DNA from: a bacterium
GTDB taxonomy: Bacteria > Deinococcota > Deinococci > Deinococcales > Deinococcaceae
Assembly (NCBI GenBank): GCA_021810505.1
Contig: JAJZIR010000001.1
Location: forward strand, 124,001-188,000
Length of the DNA stretch: 64,000 nt
Direction of reading: 5' to 3'
Under the pieces are notes generated by a model. It saw only the letters and a program-made list of their open reading frames with translations. It made no database searches and was not told the DNA's origin. Both the position numbers and the translations under genes were made by a program. This document shows positions 53,271 through 62,988 of this stretch, piece after piece (positions within the stretch are counted from its first letter, which is position 1; the number at the start of each line of letters is the position of its first letter).

Positions 53271-54602
53271 ATGCAGATGCATCTTCCGCGGGCTGTCCGC
53301 CTCCCCGCCGGGTTGATCGCAGCGCTGGTCGCCTTGCTGCTGTTGGCTGCCCTGGACGTCGCCTCGCACCTCCGGCCCAGCAGCCACCAGCTGGATGGCT
53401 GGACCGCCTTCGATGGGGGTCCTTCCCACAACGCCGTCGTCTCTCCGACCGCGGGCAGCGGGCAGCGATTTTTCACCAAGCTGCCCGGCGGAGTAGTCGG
53501 GGGTCTAAGCTGGGCTGGCGGCGTTCTCTACGGAGGCGGGCTGGACGGTAGCGTCTTCGCGATGAGCGCGCGCAGCGGCAAGCTGCTCTGGATTACCCAC
53601 CTGCCCAACTCGGTATTCTGTCCCCCCTCGGTGGTCGGCAGCCGCGTCTTCGTGGGGATCGGCAACGACATCTTCAGCAGCATGCGCGGGAGCGCTTGGA
53701 TCCGAGGGACACCCCCGAGCGGCGTCTACGCCTTGGACCGCAAGACCGGCCGGATCCTCTGGTCCGTGCCCACAGTCGGCAACGACAAGACTACCCCGCT
53801 CTATGACCCGGCCACCAAGCTGCTGTACGAGCCGGATGGGAGCCACTGGCTGCGCGCCATCCGCCCGGCGACCGGGAAGGTGGTTTGGCGGGTCTACGAC
53901 GGCGGTATCAACGACTTCTCCAACCCGGCCCTAGTGGGCGGCGTCCTCTACATCGACACCGGGATGCCCGGGCATCCCGGCCTGCGCGCCTTCTCCGCCA
54001 GGACCGGCCGGCACCTGTGGACGCTGGACAGCACCAACGCCGACAACGCCCCGACCCTGGGAGCCGGCGACCTTTTGGCGGTGAACACCCTGCCGGTGAC
54101 GATCCACGGCAAGCAGCTGCTGCGCGAGGTCTTCCGCGGCGTGAGCCTCACCGGCCAGCCGCTCTGGTCCTACACCACCGCTCCCGGCCCCTATCCGCCG
54201 GCCTATCAGGCTCCAGCTGCGACCTTCGCGGGCGGTAGCTTTTACGTCGCCTCCAGCATCCGCTCCCGGCTCTACGCCTTTTCTGCCAGGACCGGCCGCC
54301 TGCTCTGGAAAGCTAAGCTGTCGGGGCCAGCCTACGATAATCCGGCGGTCTTGGCGGGGGAGGTCGTGGTGGCCACGGTCAGCGGGCGGCTGTACGCGCT
54401 GCGGCGCAGCGATGGCCAGCCGCTGGGATCGGTCCAGCTCCCCGGTACTGTGGGGGCGGGCGGCATCTTGATCGCCCACAATACCGTCTACGTCGGCTTG
54501 ATCCGGGGGACTGCGGCCCAGATCGTGAGCGGCGGAGCTCCTAGCGGTGGGGTGGCCGCTGTCCCGCTCTCCCAGCTGACTGCCGCCTCCCCCGGGCGCT
54601 GA
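53271..54602 (+). CDS. PQQ-like repeat (BamB-type) exported protein
   Basis: A 443-residue protein with one N-terminal membrane segment (about residues 12-32) and a seven- or eight-bladed propeller. Blades repeat the pattern of WAGGVLYGGGLDGSVFAMSA, GVYALDRKTGRILWSV, LRAFSARTGRHLWTLD and RLYAFSARTGRLLWKAKL. No enzymatic site typical of PQQ dehydrogenases is seen, so it is probably a scaffold or binding protein on the outer face of the membrane. The start is chosen from the leaderless promoter. Confidence 0.8.
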   Translation: MQMHLPRAVRLPAGLIAALVALLLLAALDVASHLRPSSHQLDGWTAFDGGPSHNAVVSPTAGSGQRFFTKLPGGVVGGLSWAGGVLYGGGLDGSVFAMSARSGKLLWITHLPNSVFCPPSVVGSRVFVGIGNDIFSSMRGSAWIRGTPPSGVYALDRKTGRILWSVPTVGNDKTTPLYDPATKLLYEPDGSHWLRAIRPATGKVVWRVYDGGINDFSNPALVGGVLYIDTGMPGHPGLRAFSARTGRHLWTLDSTNADNAPTLGAGDLLAVNTLPVTIHGKQLLREVFRGVSLTGQPLWSYTTAPGPYPPAYQAPAATFAGGSFYVASSIRSRLYAFSARTGRLLWKAKLSGPAYDNPAVLAGEVVVATVSGRLYALRRSDGQPLGSVQLPGTVGAGGILIAHNTVYVGLIRGTAAQIVSGGAPSGGVAAVPLSQLTAASPGR

Positions 54603-54640
54603 GGGCTTTGCCATGAGCACCTGATGTGCTACCTTGGGCC

Positions 54641-55981
54641 ATGACCACACCGGCACCGTCATGGTCGCTAGAGCGCAAGGGCATCGAGGTCGTCTCGGAG
54701 GCGGAGCGCCAGGGCCGGGTCGGCTCGGTTTTCACGCTCTGGGTTGGCGCTAACGTCGAGTTCGCCACCCTCACCACCGGCGCCCTGGCTACCGGCCTGT
54801 TTGGGCTGAGCTTCTGGCAGGCCCTGCTGGCGCTGGGTATCGGCAACCTGCTGGGAGCCGTCCTGATGGGGGTGCTGAGCAGTTACGGCCCTAGGATCGG
54901 CCTCCCCCAGCTGATGCAGTCCCGCCGCGCCTTCGGGAGCTGGGGGAACCGGCTGCCGGCCCTGCTCAACTTCATCGGTGGATTTAGCTGGTTCGCGGTC
55001 AACACGGTCTTGGGGGCTTTCGCCCTGGACTGGCTCTTCGGCTTTCCGTTTGCCCTATCGGTGGCGATCCTGACCCTGGCCCAGGGCTTCATCGCCGTGA
55101 TCGGCCACAACCTTATCCACGCCATCGAGCGCTACCTGGCCTGGATCCTGGTCGCGATCTTCTTGGTCGTCTCGGTGTACGGCTTCTCGCACACCGACTT
55201 CGCTCTGCCCGCCCAGCTCAAAGCCCTGAGCTCCTTCGGTGGTCTGAGCGGCGCCTTCATCCTGACTATTGCCGTCACCTTCTCCTACCTGCTCGGCTGG
55301 ATGCCCTACGCTTCGGACTACACCCGCTACCTGCCCAGCTCGGCGCGCAGCGCCCAGGTTTTCTCGTTGACTTTCTGGTCGAACTTCTTGGCCTGCTTGT
55401 GGATCGAGGTCTTGGGCGCTGCGCTGGCGACCATCGCTCCGCTCAGCGTGCCGACCGATCTGGTGACCCACCTGTTGCCGCACCTGCTAGGGGTTCTGGC
55501 CATGCTGGCGGTGATCTTGGGTACGGTGACTGCCAATGTGCTCAACATCTACTCGGGTGCGCTGTCCTCCCTGGCGCTGGGTTTGCGGTTGCCCCGCTGG
55601 GGCGCGGCGGTGGTGGTCAGCTGCTTCGGCCTGCTGATCAGCTTGTTGGCTGGCCAGAACTACTACGGCAACTACGAGAGCTTTCTCTTCCTGTTGGGCT
55701 ACTGGACCGCTCCCTGGGTCGCAGTGGTGATCCTCCACCTGTATTTCAGCCGGTCCAGCTCGGCTGGAGAGCCCTCCCGCTTCCGCTGGGGTTTTTGGGC
55801 CTGGCTGATCGGTATCGCCTTGAGCGTCCCCTTCATGAACCAATCGCTCTATACCGGCCCCTTCGCTGCCTCGCACCCAGGTTTCGGCGACCTCACCTAT
55901 TTCGTCAGCTTCCTGGTGGCTGCCCTGGTCTATTGGTTCGGCCTACGCCGCTCCGCTGCGCTCTCGGCGAGCGCGAGTTAA
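54641..55981 (+). CDS. NCS1-family purine/cytosine-type permease
   Basis: A 446-residue transporter with about 12 membrane helices. Family features are LWVGANVEFATLTTGALATG (near residue 36), the helix-2 segment GIGNLLGAVLMG, and LLGWMPYASDYTRYLP in the middle. NCS1 proteins move cytosine, purines, allantoin, hydantoins or thiamine with H+ or Na+; the ligand is not decided here. ATG 54641 lies five bases after TACCTT (54630-54635), so a leaderless message is predicted. No riboswitch is seen upstream. Confidence 0.88.
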   Translation: MTTPAPSWSLERKGIEVVSEAERQGRVGSVFTLWVGANVEFATLTTGALATGLFGLSFWQALLALGIGNLLGAVLMGVLSSYGPRIGLPQLMQSRRAFGSWGNRLPALLNFIGGFSWFAVNTVLGAFALDWLFGFPFALSVAILTLAQGFIAVIGHNLIHAIERYLAWILVAIFLVVSVYGFSHTDFALPAQLKALSSFGGLSGAFILTIAVTFSYLLGWMPYASDYTRYLPSSARSAQVFSLTFWSNFLACLWIEVLGAALATIAPLSVPTDLVTHLLPHLLGVLAMLAVILGTVTANVLNIYSGALSSLALGLRLPRWGAAVVVSCFGLLISLLAGQNYYGNYESFLFLLGYWTAPWVAVVILHLYFSRSSSAGEPSRFRWGFWAWLIGIALSVPFMNQSLYTGPFAASHPGFGDLTYFVSFLVAALVYWFGLRRSAALSASAS

Positions 55982-55987
55982 GGCGGC

Positions 55988-56281
55988 ATGCCCTCCCTGC
56001 GCGATCTGGTCGAGCACCAGCCTGAGGCCCAGCGCTATCTCCTCGAGCTGGAAGGTCAATCGGCAGTTCTGGAATACCGGCAGATCGGGGCGGTGCGCGA
56101 TCTATTCCATACCGGCGTGCCGGCGGCTCTGGGCGGGCGGGGGGTGGGCAGCGCCCTGGTGGAGGCAGCCCTGAGGGACGCCCGCCTGGAGGGCTGGGAG
56201 GTGCGGCCCAGCTGTCCCTTCGTCGCCGCCTACTTGAAGCGGCACCCCGAGTTCGCCGACCTGGTCGAGAGTGCAAATTGA
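55988..56281 (+). CDS. Small GNAT-fold protein (YidJ/YjdJ-like, Acetyltransf_CG)
   Basis: A 97-residue protein with the compact acetyltransferase domain: EGQSAVLEYRQIG, TGVPAALGGRGVGSALVEAA (acetyl-CoA loop, near residue 40) and the C-terminal PSCPFVAAYLKRHPEFADLV. Members are small cytoplasmic proteins related to human NATD1; their substrates are poorly known. The gene starts six bases after the permease stop and is probably co-transcribed. Confidence 0.85.
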   Translation: MPSLRDLVEHQPEAQRYLLELEGQSAVLEYRQIGAVRDLFHTGVPAALGGRGVGSALVEAALRDARLEGWEVRPSCPFVAAYLKRHPEFADLVESAN

Positions 56282-56311
56282 CAGGTCGTAGGCCTAGGCG
56301 GCCAGATCGGG

Positions 56312-56317
56312 TATGGT
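56312..56317 (+). promoter_or_regulatory. -10 box of leaderless glnS
   Basis: TATGGT is followed by seven bases and GTG 56325. A perfect TTGACA exists at 56278-56283 but its distance (28 bases) is too long for this box, so either another -10 is used or the -10 works alone. Confidence 0.45.
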
Positions 56318-56324
56318 CTTGGCC

Positions 56325-58010
56325 GTGACCGCCCGACTGGTTCGACCAAACTTCATCACCGAGATCATCGACCGGGACCTGGGAGGGGAGCTCTCAGGGG
56401 TGGTCCGTACCCGCTTCCCCCCCGAACCCAACGGGTACCCCCATATCGGGCACGCCAAGAGCATCTGCTTGAATTTTGGCCTGGCCTTAGATTACCGGGG
56501 TGAATGCAACCTGCGTTTTGACGACACCAACCCGGAGACCGAATCCCAGGAATACGTGGAGGCCTTCCTGCGCGACCTGGATTGGTTGGGTTTTGCTCCT
56601 TCGCGGGTCCGCTTCGCCTCAGATTACTTCGACCAGATGTACCTCTGCGCCGCCGAGCTGATCCGCCAGGGCGCCGCGTACGTCGATTCGGTCGGTGAAG
56701 AGGAGATGCGCCGCCTGCGCGGTACCGTCACGGTCCTTGGAAGCCCCAGCCCCTTCCGGGACCGCTCGGTCGCTGAGAACCTGGCGCTGTTCGCCGACAT
56801 GGCCGCGGGCCGCTTCGGGGACGGAGAGCACGTGCTCAGAGCCAAGATCGACCTGGGCAGCCCCAACTTCAAGCTGCGAGACCCGGTCCTGTACCGGATC
56901 GTCCACGCCACCCACTACCGCACCGGGGACCGCTGGTGTATCTACCCCATGTATGACTTCGCGCACCCCCTGGAGGACCTGATCGAGGGGGTCACCCACA
57001 GCCTGTGCACCCTGGAATTCGAGAACAACCGCGCGGTCTACGACTGGCTGGTGGAGCGCCTGCGGGGGCGCTGCGGGCTCCCTGAGCGCCGGCCCAGGCA
57101 GTACGAGTTCGCCAGGCTCAGCATGGACTACACCGTGATGAGCAAGCGCAAGCTCCTCCGCCTGGTCCAGGAAGGGGAGGTGCAGGGCTGGGATGATCCG
57201 AGGATGCCCACCCTATCCGGATTGCGCAGGCGTGGGGTTCGCCCAGAAGCGGTGCGCAGCTTCGCCGACCGGGTGGGTGTCGACCGGGCTAACAGCCGGG
57301 TGGAGCTCAGCCTGCTGGACGCGGTCATCCGGGACGACCTCAACGCCGAGGCCCCCAGGGTGATGGCGGTCCTGCGCCCAGTGAAGTTGGTCCTGAGCAA
57401 CCTGCCAGCCTCCTCTGAGGTTCCGGTGCAGGCGCCCTATTGGCCCAGGGACGTCCCTAGGCAGGGGTCGCGGACCCTGCCGCTGGGTAGGGAGCTGTGG
57501 ATCGAGGCAGATGATTTTTCCGAAGACCCGCCCAAAGGTTTCCGGCGCCTGCGCTTGGGAGGGCGGGTCCGCCTGCGTTACGCCTACGTCATCGAGGCGG
57601 AGCGAGCCGTCAAGGACGCGTCTGGACGAGTCCTGGAGATTCACGCCCGCGTCCTCCCCGAGACCTTGGGGTCTGACCCCGCCGACGGTGTCCGCCCCCA
57701 GGGGGTGATCCACTGGGTGCCGGTCCGCGAGGCCTTGCCGGCCGAGTTTCGCCTCTACGACCGGCTGTTTGCGGTTCCGGATCCGGACGCCGCCGACGAC
57801 CCAGCAACGGCCCTGAACCCCTCCTCGCGGGCTGTCGCCCAGGGCTACATCGAGCCCAGCGTGCAGGGGGACGCCCCCGACCAGCGCTATCAGTTCGAGC
57901 GCCTCGGGTATTTTTGGCCCGATCCCGAGGACTCTCGCCCGGATCGCCGGATTTACAACCGCATCGTTCCCCTGAAAGACTCCTACCGCCCCGGACCAGG
58001 CAGGATCTAG
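56325..58010 (+). CDS. glnS: Glutaminyl-tRNA synthetase
   Basis: Charges tRNA-Gln directly with glutamine. The 561-residue class I enzyme has the HIGH motif PPEPNGYPHIGHAKSICLNF (near residue 29), FDDTNPETESQEYV, the middle DRWCIYPMYDFAHPLED, and the KMSKS-type loop VMSKRKLLRLV (near 268). The C-terminal anticodon-binding barrels end in VPLKDSYRPGPG. There is no YqeY-like extension. GTG 56325 gives LVRPNFITEIIDRDL close to the family N-terminus. Its stop TAG shares the palindrome CTAG with the converging rluD stop. Confidence 0.95.
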   Translation: MTARLVRPNFITEIIDRDLGGELSGVVRTRFPPEPNGYPHIGHAKSICLNFGLALDYRGECNLRFDDTNPETESQEYVEAFLRDLDWLGFAPSRVRFASDYFDQMYLCAAELIRQGAAYVDSVGEEEMRRLRGTVTVLGSPSPFRDRSVAENLALFADMAAGRFGDGEHVLRAKIDLGSPNFKLRDPVLYRIVHATHYRTGDRWCIYPMYDFAHPLEDLIEGVTHSLCTLEFENNRAVYDWLVERLRGRCGLPERRPRQYEFARLSMDYTVMSKRKLLRLVQEGEVQGWDDPRMPTLSGLRRRGVRPEAVRSFADRVGVDRANSRVELSLLDAVIRDDLNAEAPRVMAVLRPVKLVLSNLPASSEVPVQAPYWPRDVPRQGSRTLPLGRELWIEADDFSEDPPKGFRRLRLGGRVRLRYAYVIEAERAVKDASGRVLEIHARVLPETLGSDPADGVRPQGVIHWVPVREALPAEFRLYDRLFAVPDPDAADDPATALNPSSRAVAQGYIEPSVQGDAPDQRYQFERLGYFWPDPEDSRPDRRIYNRIVPLKDSYRPGPGRI

Positions 58011-58948
58011 GCCGGGAACAGCTCGGCTGCCCCGCCAGCTTCCAGCCAAGCCGCCTGCAGGTCGTTTGGGGGAGGAGCGCTCAGTTGCAGCTGCGGGTTT
58101 CCCGCCCAAGGAAAGGCGATTTTCCAGGCGTGCAGGGCTTGCCTGGAAATCCAGGGTGACGCCCGCCCGTAGACGGGGTCGCCCAGGACCGGTGCGCCTA
58201 GGTGGCGGAGGTGGACCCGGATCTGATGGGTGCGACCGGTCACCGGCCGGGCGATCACCAAGCTGATCCAATCCCCTCCGACCGATGCGCAGGTCGCTAG
58301 GACCTCGAAGCTGGTGCGGGCTTGCCGCCCGCCCAGCCCGAGCACGGCCATCTGCTGCCGCTTGACCGGATGCCTGCCGATCGGAAGGTCCACCTCGCCT
58401 CGCTCAAAGGGTAAGCGGCCAGCCGTGAGGGCCAAGTAGGTCTTCCGGACCTCCCGTCTCTGGAAGGCGCCGGTGAGGTGCCGGTGGGCTTGCACGCTCT
58501 TGGCGACCAGGATCACCCCGCTGGTGTCTCGGTCGAGGCGGTGAACGATGCCCGGACGGACTCCCCCGCCGGCCGGCCAGCCCGCGTCGAGGTACCCCAA
58601 AGTCGCGTGGACCAGGGTGCCTTGTGGGTGTCCAGGCGCTGGGTGGACCACCATCCCCGCCGGCTTGTTGACCGCCAAGATTTCCCGGTCTTCATACAGA
58701 ATGTCGAGCGGGATGGCCTCGGCGGTGAGCTCCTGCGGGAGGTCGCAGCGCATCTGCAGGCTGAGCTCTTCGCCGCCGCGCAGGGCGGTAGAAGCCTTCT
58801 GGGCGACGCGGCCCCCGACCTTGACCCTCCCCTCGGCGACCGCGCGCTGTACCTGGGCCCGGCTCCAGCCGCTCAGGCGGCTGAGTACCGAGTCCAAGCG
58901 CCCCTCTTCCCCCCCGAAGATCAGGACTTCGGCCCGTTCTCGGTCCAC
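58007..58948 (-). CDS. 23S rRNA pseudouridine synthase, RluA/RluD family
   Basis: A 313-residue pseudouridine synthase. An S4-like domain (GRLDSVLSRLSGWSRAQVQR) precedes the catalytic domain with VNKPAGMVVHPAPGH and the active-site Asp in GIVHRLDRDTSGVILVAKS (near residue 137), then VTGRTHQIRVHLRHLGAPVL. It fits the RluD branch. GTG 58948 overlaps the hslO stop by 28 bases and removes an unlikely Arg/Pro-rich extension. The two genes form one unit. Confidence 0.9.
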   Translation of the reverse strand: MDRERAEVLIFGGEEGRLDSVLSRLSGWSRAQVQRAVAEGRVKVGGRVAQKASTALRGGEELSLQMRCDLPQELTAEAIPLDILYEDREILAVNKPAGMVVHPAPGHPQGTLVHATLGYLDAGWPAGGGVRPGIVHRLDRDTSGVILVAKSVQAHRHLTGAFQRREVRKTYLALTAGRLPFERGEVDLPIGRHPVKRQQMAVLGLGGRQARTSFEVLATCASVGGDWISLVIARPVTGRTHQIRVHLRHLGAPVLGDPVYGRASPWISRQALHAWKIAFPWAGNPQLQLSAPPPNDLQAAWLEAGGAAELFPA

Positions 58949-59847
58949 CGGCCTTGCCCCCCATCCACCCGCTCCTGGGCCAAGCGCTGGATGCTCTCTG
59001 GGCTGACTTGGTAGTGGGTGTTGCACCAGTGGCAGACCACCTCCTGCCCGCCCTCGGCGATCATGGACGCCAGCTCGTCGGCGCCAAAATAGGTGAGAGC
59101 GCCGGTGGCCCTCTCTAGCGAGCAGCGGCACCGGAAGTGCAGCGGCAGGGCCTGGCCGCTGATCGCTAGGTTCAGGTCACCGCAGGCCAGCTCCATGATC
59201 TCTAGGATGGAGCGCTGGCGGAGTTGGCTGGTGATGCTGCCGAGCTGAGAGAGGTGGTGTTCAGCGGCCCGCAGCGTCTCCTGGCTGGCTCCCGGCAAGC
59301 TCTGCAGCAGCAGGCCTCCGGCTTGGAGGACCCGACCGCCCTCCAGGTACACCCCCAACATCAAGGCGCTGGGGATCTGCTCGCTCTTCGTCAGGAAAAA
59401 GGCCAGGTCTTCGGCGATCTCGCCGCTGACCAACAGGGTGCTGCTGGTGTAGGGTTCGCTCTCCGAGAGCAGCCGCGTGACCGTCAAGTCCCCCCGCCCG
59501 ACCAATCTGCCCACGTCCAACTTGCCGTCCGACGGGCGCAGGGGGAGCTCGGCTTCCGGATGGCGGGTGTAGCCGCGCACCGATCCGTCGTTGCTGCTCT
59601 CCGCGACCAGACCTCCCAGGGGCCCGTCGCCGCTGATCTTCAAGGTCAGGCGGCTCCTGGGGTGCTTGTCCACCACCTGTCCGAGCAGGATGGCTCCGGT
59701 CAGGGCCCGCCCCAGGGCGGCGGTCGCGGTGTGGCTGAGCCGGTGGCGATCCCTGGCCTCCTGCACCAGCGCGGTGGTGTCGGCTCCCAGCACCCGCAGC
59801 TCTCCACCGGCCGCCGTCCCTCTCAGCAACAGATCGGGTCGCTTCAT
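58921..59847 (-). CDS. hslO: 33-kDa chaperonin (Hsp33), redox-regulated
   Basis: Holding chaperone activated by oxidation through zinc-cysteine release. The 308-residue protein has RHPEAELPLRP-like N-domain features, GDGPLGGLVAESSNDGSVRG (near residue 72) and the C-terminal redox switch CRCSLERATGAL ... VVCHWCNTHYQV (near 244-283), with all four cysteines present. ATG 59847 lies six bases after TACCAT (59859-59854), so the message is leaderless. rluD follows with an overlap. Confidence 0.94.
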   Translation of the reverse strand: MKRPDLLLRGTAAGGELRVLGADTTALVQEARDRHRLSHTATAALGRALTGAILLGQVVDKHPRSRLTLKISGDGPLGGLVAESSNDGSVRGYTRHPEAELPLRPSDGKLDVGRLVGRGDLTVTRLLSESEPYTSSTLLVSGEIAEDLAFFLTKSEQIPSALMLGVYLEGGRVLQAGGLLLQSLPGASQETLRAAEHHLSQLGSITSQLRQRSILEIMELACGDLNLAISGQALPLHFRCRCSLERATGALTYFGADELASMIAEGGQEVVCHWCNTHYQVSPESIQRLAQERVDGGQGRWTENGPKS

Positions 59848-59995
59848 CCGGAGATGGTACCGCGCGCGTGCTGGTCGAACTGCGAGCTGCTCTGCATTGC
59901 CGTACCGCTCGCCGCGGCGAGCGCCTCCGCGCGGCGCGGCCTTCTGGGCGCTGCGTATCCGGGAGCAGACCGCGGATTTCCGGGCCGCCGCCTAC

Positions 59996-60028
59996 CCGCC
60001 AGTGCGGTGAGCGCGGGTGCGCTGGCGG
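59996..60028. repeat. 10-bp hairpin in the hslO-fadB-like intergenic region
   Basis: CCGCCAGTGC (59996-60005) can pair with GCGCTGGCGG (60019-60028) with nine Watson-Crick pairs and one G-U pair, loop 13 bases. The 272-base divergent region also has TAAGAT (60064-60069), a possible -10 for the downstream gene. There is no open frame I would support in it. Confidence 0.45.
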
Positions 60029-60119
60029 AGCGGTCGCGCCATCCAGGGACCGGCCAACGGAGATAAGATGGGCGAAAGCGCTTAGGGGTGGCCAGCCCTG
60101 GGCGGCTTCGGAGGCAGGA

Positions 60120-62435
60120 ATGCGGAGTTTTCATTCGGTTGCGGTGCTGGGAGCCGGTACCATGGGCGCGGCGATCGCTGCGCACCTAGCCAACGCTGGC
60201 GTTCGGGTGCGCCTGCTCGACCTTCCGTCCGAGGGTGCCGACCCCGACCGTATCGCCCGCGAGGGCTTCGGGCGGGCTCTGCGGGCGCGCCCGGCCGCCC
60301 TCATGCACCCCCGCCGGGCCACCCTGATCACTTTCGGCAATTTTCGCGACCACCTAGATCGCCTGGAGGTCGACTGGGTCATCGAGGCGGTGGCGGAGCG
60401 CTTGGAAGTCAAGCGGGCGCTGCTAGAGCGCCTCGACCGCGGGGAGGCTGGTCCAGTGGTCAGCTCCAACTCCTCGGGGATTCCAGTGGCCCTGCAGGTT
60501 CAAGGCCGCTCCCCGGGTTTTCGGCGCCGCTTCTTGGGGAGCCATTTCTTCAACCCGCCCCGCTACCTGCACCTCCTCGAGTTGATTCCTGGTGCCGACA
60601 CCGATCCGCAGATCGTCGCGGCGGTCCGGGAGTTCGCCGAGGCTAGCCTGGGAAAGGGAGTGGTGGTGGCCAGGGACGTGCCCGGCTTCATCGCCAACCG
60701 CATCGGGATCCACGCCATGCTGGGGGTCATCGCCAGGATGGAAGCCTTGGGCCTCTCGCCCACCGACGTCGACGCCTTGAGCGGTGAGCTGGTCGGCCGC
60801 CCGCGGAGCGCGACCCTGCGGACGGCCGATCTGGCCGGTCTGGACCTGGTGCTCCAGGTGGCCCAGGACCTGCAACGGTCTACCGGAGACGCTGCGGGAT
60901 TTCAGATCCCGCCCCTGCTGCAGCGGTTGGTCTCGGAAGGCAGGCTGGGCGAGAAGGCCGGAGCGGGATTCTACAAGCGGGTGCGCCAGCAGCAGGGGAG
61001 TTCGGTGCTGGCCTTTGACCCGGCCAGCGGCGATTACCGCAAGCAGGAGTTGAGCCCGGAGCTGTCCGCCCTGACCCAGCGCCTGGGTTCCTTGCCCCTG
61101 GAGCTGCGGGTCCCCGAGCTCTGGGAAGTCCCTTCGCCCGGTCACCTGCTCAGGGAAGTCCTGTCCGACCCTATCTGGTACGCCGGTCAAATGTTCGGTG
61201 AGGTCAGCGACCGCTTGGAGGATATCGATCTGGCGATGCGGTGGGGGTTTGGCTGGGATATCGGTCCATTCCAGCTCTACGACCTGTTGGGTGGGCAGCG
61301 GCTGGCCCGTCACTGGCAGGAGCGAGGCCTGACCGTGCCCGAGCTCTTCGCCCGGCTCGGCCAGGAGCCCTGCTACCAGGGGAATCCCGCCTGCGTGCCG
61401 GCCTTGCCGCAGGGGCGCAGGCCGGCTGCGTTGCCCTTCTCGCTGCGGGCCCTGCGCGCCGAGCCGGGCAGGGCCCTGGCCAGCCTCGCCGACGCTTCTC
61501 TACTGGACCTGGGCGAGGGGGTCTTGCTGCTGGAGTTCCACTCCAAGGGCAATGCCCTCGGAGAAGACGCCCTCCAGCTCTGGGAGCTGGCTGACCGCAC
61601 CATCCGCCAGGGCGACCAAGTCGGCCTGGTGATCGGAAACCAGGGCCGCCAGTTCTCGGCGGGCGCCAACTTGGCTCTGATCCTAATGTACGCTCAGGAC
61701 CGGGATTTTGACCTGCTGGATCAGGTGGTCCGGCGTTTTCAGGAGCTCACCTCCGCCCTGCGCTCCGCTCCCTACCCGGTAGTGGTGGCTGCGCACAGCC
61801 AGACTCTGGGTGGGGGCTGCGAGCTGGCTCTTCACGCCGACCAGGTCTGCGCGTCGGCCGAGTCCTACCTCGGTCTGGTCGAAGTGGGGGTCGGGTTGAT
61901 CCCTGCCGGTGGGGGTTGTAAGGAGATGAGCTTGCGGGCCTGGGAGGAGGCGCCCAGCGGCAGCTCGCTGCTCCCAGCGCTCAGCCGCCGCTTCGAGGCG
62001 CTGGCCCTGGCCAAGACCTCGGGGAGCGCCGAGGAGGCCATCGACCTGGGCTTGCTGCGGCCTGCCGATCTCATCTGCATGAACCAAGACCAGCTCCTGC
62101 TGCGAGCCAAGGCTGCCGTCGCCGAGCTCCTGCCCGGCTACGCTCCCAAAGTCCCCACCCAGATCGGCGTTCTGGGCTCCAGCGGACGTGCGGCCTTGCA
62201 GAGCGGTGCCTATCAGATGCGGGAGGCCGGCTACATCAGCGAGTACGACCTGTTGCTGGCTTCTTCCCTAGCCAAGGTCCTCTGCGGCGGCGACCTGAAT
62301 GGCCAGACCAACCTAGTCGGCGCGCAGTATCTGCTGGACCTGGAGCGCGAGACTTTCCTGGACTTGGCCGGCCGACCTCTTACCCAAGCCCGCATCGCCC
62401 ACCTGCTCAGGACTGGGCGCCCCCTGAGGAACTGA
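60120..62435 (+). CDS. 3-Hydroxyacyl-CoA dehydrogenase / enoyl-CoA hydratase (FadN-like)
   Basis: A 771-residue fusion acting in beta-oxidation. The N-terminal dehydrogenase has VLGAGTMGAAIAAHLANAG, the catalytic-His segment GSHFFNPPRYLHLLEL (near residue 141) and RDVPGFIANRIGIHA. A C-terminal hydratase-like domain from about residue 460 shows FHSKGNALGED, GRQFSAGANLALI and GGGCELALHADQVCAS with EVGVGLIPAGGG. The order (dehydrogenase first) is that of Bacillus FadN, opposite to E. coli FadB. ATG 60120 follows GGAGGCAGGA. A GNAT gene and a thiolase follow. Confidence 0.93.
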   Translation: MRSFHSVAVLGAGTMGAAIAAHLANAGVRVRLLDLPSEGADPDRIAREGFGRALRARPAALMHPRRATLITFGNFRDHLDRLEVDWVIEAVAERLEVKRALLERLDRGEAGPVVSSNSSGIPVALQVQGRSPGFRRRFLGSHFFNPPRYLHLLELIPGADTDPQIVAAVREFAEASLGKGVVVARDVPGFIANRIGIHAMLGVIARMEALGLSPTDVDALSGELVGRPRSATLRTADLAGLDLVLQVAQDLQRSTGDAAGFQIPPLLQRLVSEGRLGEKAGAGFYKRVRQQQGSSVLAFDPASGDYRKQELSPELSALTQRLGSLPLELRVPELWEVPSPGHLLREVLSDPIWYAGQMFGEVSDRLEDIDLAMRWGFGWDIGPFQLYDLLGGQRLARHWQERGLTVPELFARLGQEPCYQGNPACVPALPQGRRPAALPFSLRALRAEPGRALASLADASLLDLGEGVLLLEFHSKGNALGEDALQLWELADRTIRQGDQVGLVIGNQGRQFSAGANLALILMYAQDRDFDLLDQVVRRFQELTSALRSAPYPVVVAAHSQTLGGGCELALHADQVCASAESYLGLVEVGVGLIPAGGGCKEMSLRAWEEAPSGSSLLPALSRRFEALALAKTSGSAEEAIDLGLLRPADLICMNQDQLLLRAKAAVAELLPGYAPKVPTQIGVLGSSGRAALQSGAYQMREAGYISEYDLLLASSLAKVLCGGDLNGQTNLVGAQYLLDLERETFLDLAGRPLTQARIAHLLRTGRPLRN

Positions 62436-62436
62436 G

Positions 62437-62988
62437 GTGCAGACGGCCTGGAACAACCGTGGCGACCCGGTCCGCCTGCGCGAACCCCTGCTCGAGGACG
62501 CCGAAGCCCTATTCGCGCTGATCGACCGAGACCGCCAGGACCTGCGCCGCTACCTGCCCTGGGTCGATCAGACCCTGACTGTGCAGGATGAGCTTAGGTA
62601 CCTACAGCAGGAGGCCGAGCTCGCCGAGCTGGATGGCCGTAAGTCCTGGTTGATCGAGCTGGGCGGGCGGCTAGCCGGCCGTATCGGCTTTCATTACCTC
62701 AATAGCAGCGATCAGACCGAGATCGGCTACTTTTTGGCCAGCCCCTGGCGGGGCAGAGGTCTGATGACCGAGGCGGTCCGGGCGCTGGCTCAGTACGCTT
62801 TGGTCGAGCGCGGTATCGTCTGCTTGCAGATCTGTGTAGCCGAGACCAACCTGGCCAGCATCGCGGTGGCGCGCAGGGCTGGTGCCCACCTGAGCGGGCG
62901 GAGGCCTTTGGGGGCGCATCGGGACGGCCTGCCCGAAGACGGCTTGATCTTTTCGCTCAGCAGAGAGGAGTGGTTGACCCATGCATGA
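62437..62988 (+). CDS. GNAT acetyltransferase, RimJ/RimL type
   Basis: A 183-residue acetyltransferase: [20 protein letters not shown] at the start, [13 protein letters not shown], the acetyl-CoA loop [20 protein letters not shown] (near residue 103) and [16 protein letters not shown]. The pattern is that of ribosomal-protein N-terminal acetyltransferases, though many members act on small molecules. It lies one base after the beta-oxidation fusion gene and overlaps the thiolase gene by 8 bases, so it is part of that operon. Confidence 0.88.
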   Translation: MQTAWNNRGDPVRLREPLLEDAEALFALIDRDRQDLRRYLPWVDQTLTVQDELRYLQQEAELAELDGRKSWLIELGGRLAGRIGFHYLNSSDQTEIGYFLASPWRGRGLMTEAVRALAQYALVERGIVCLQICVAETNLASIAVARRAGAHLSGRRPLGAHRDGLPEDGLIFSLSREEWLTHA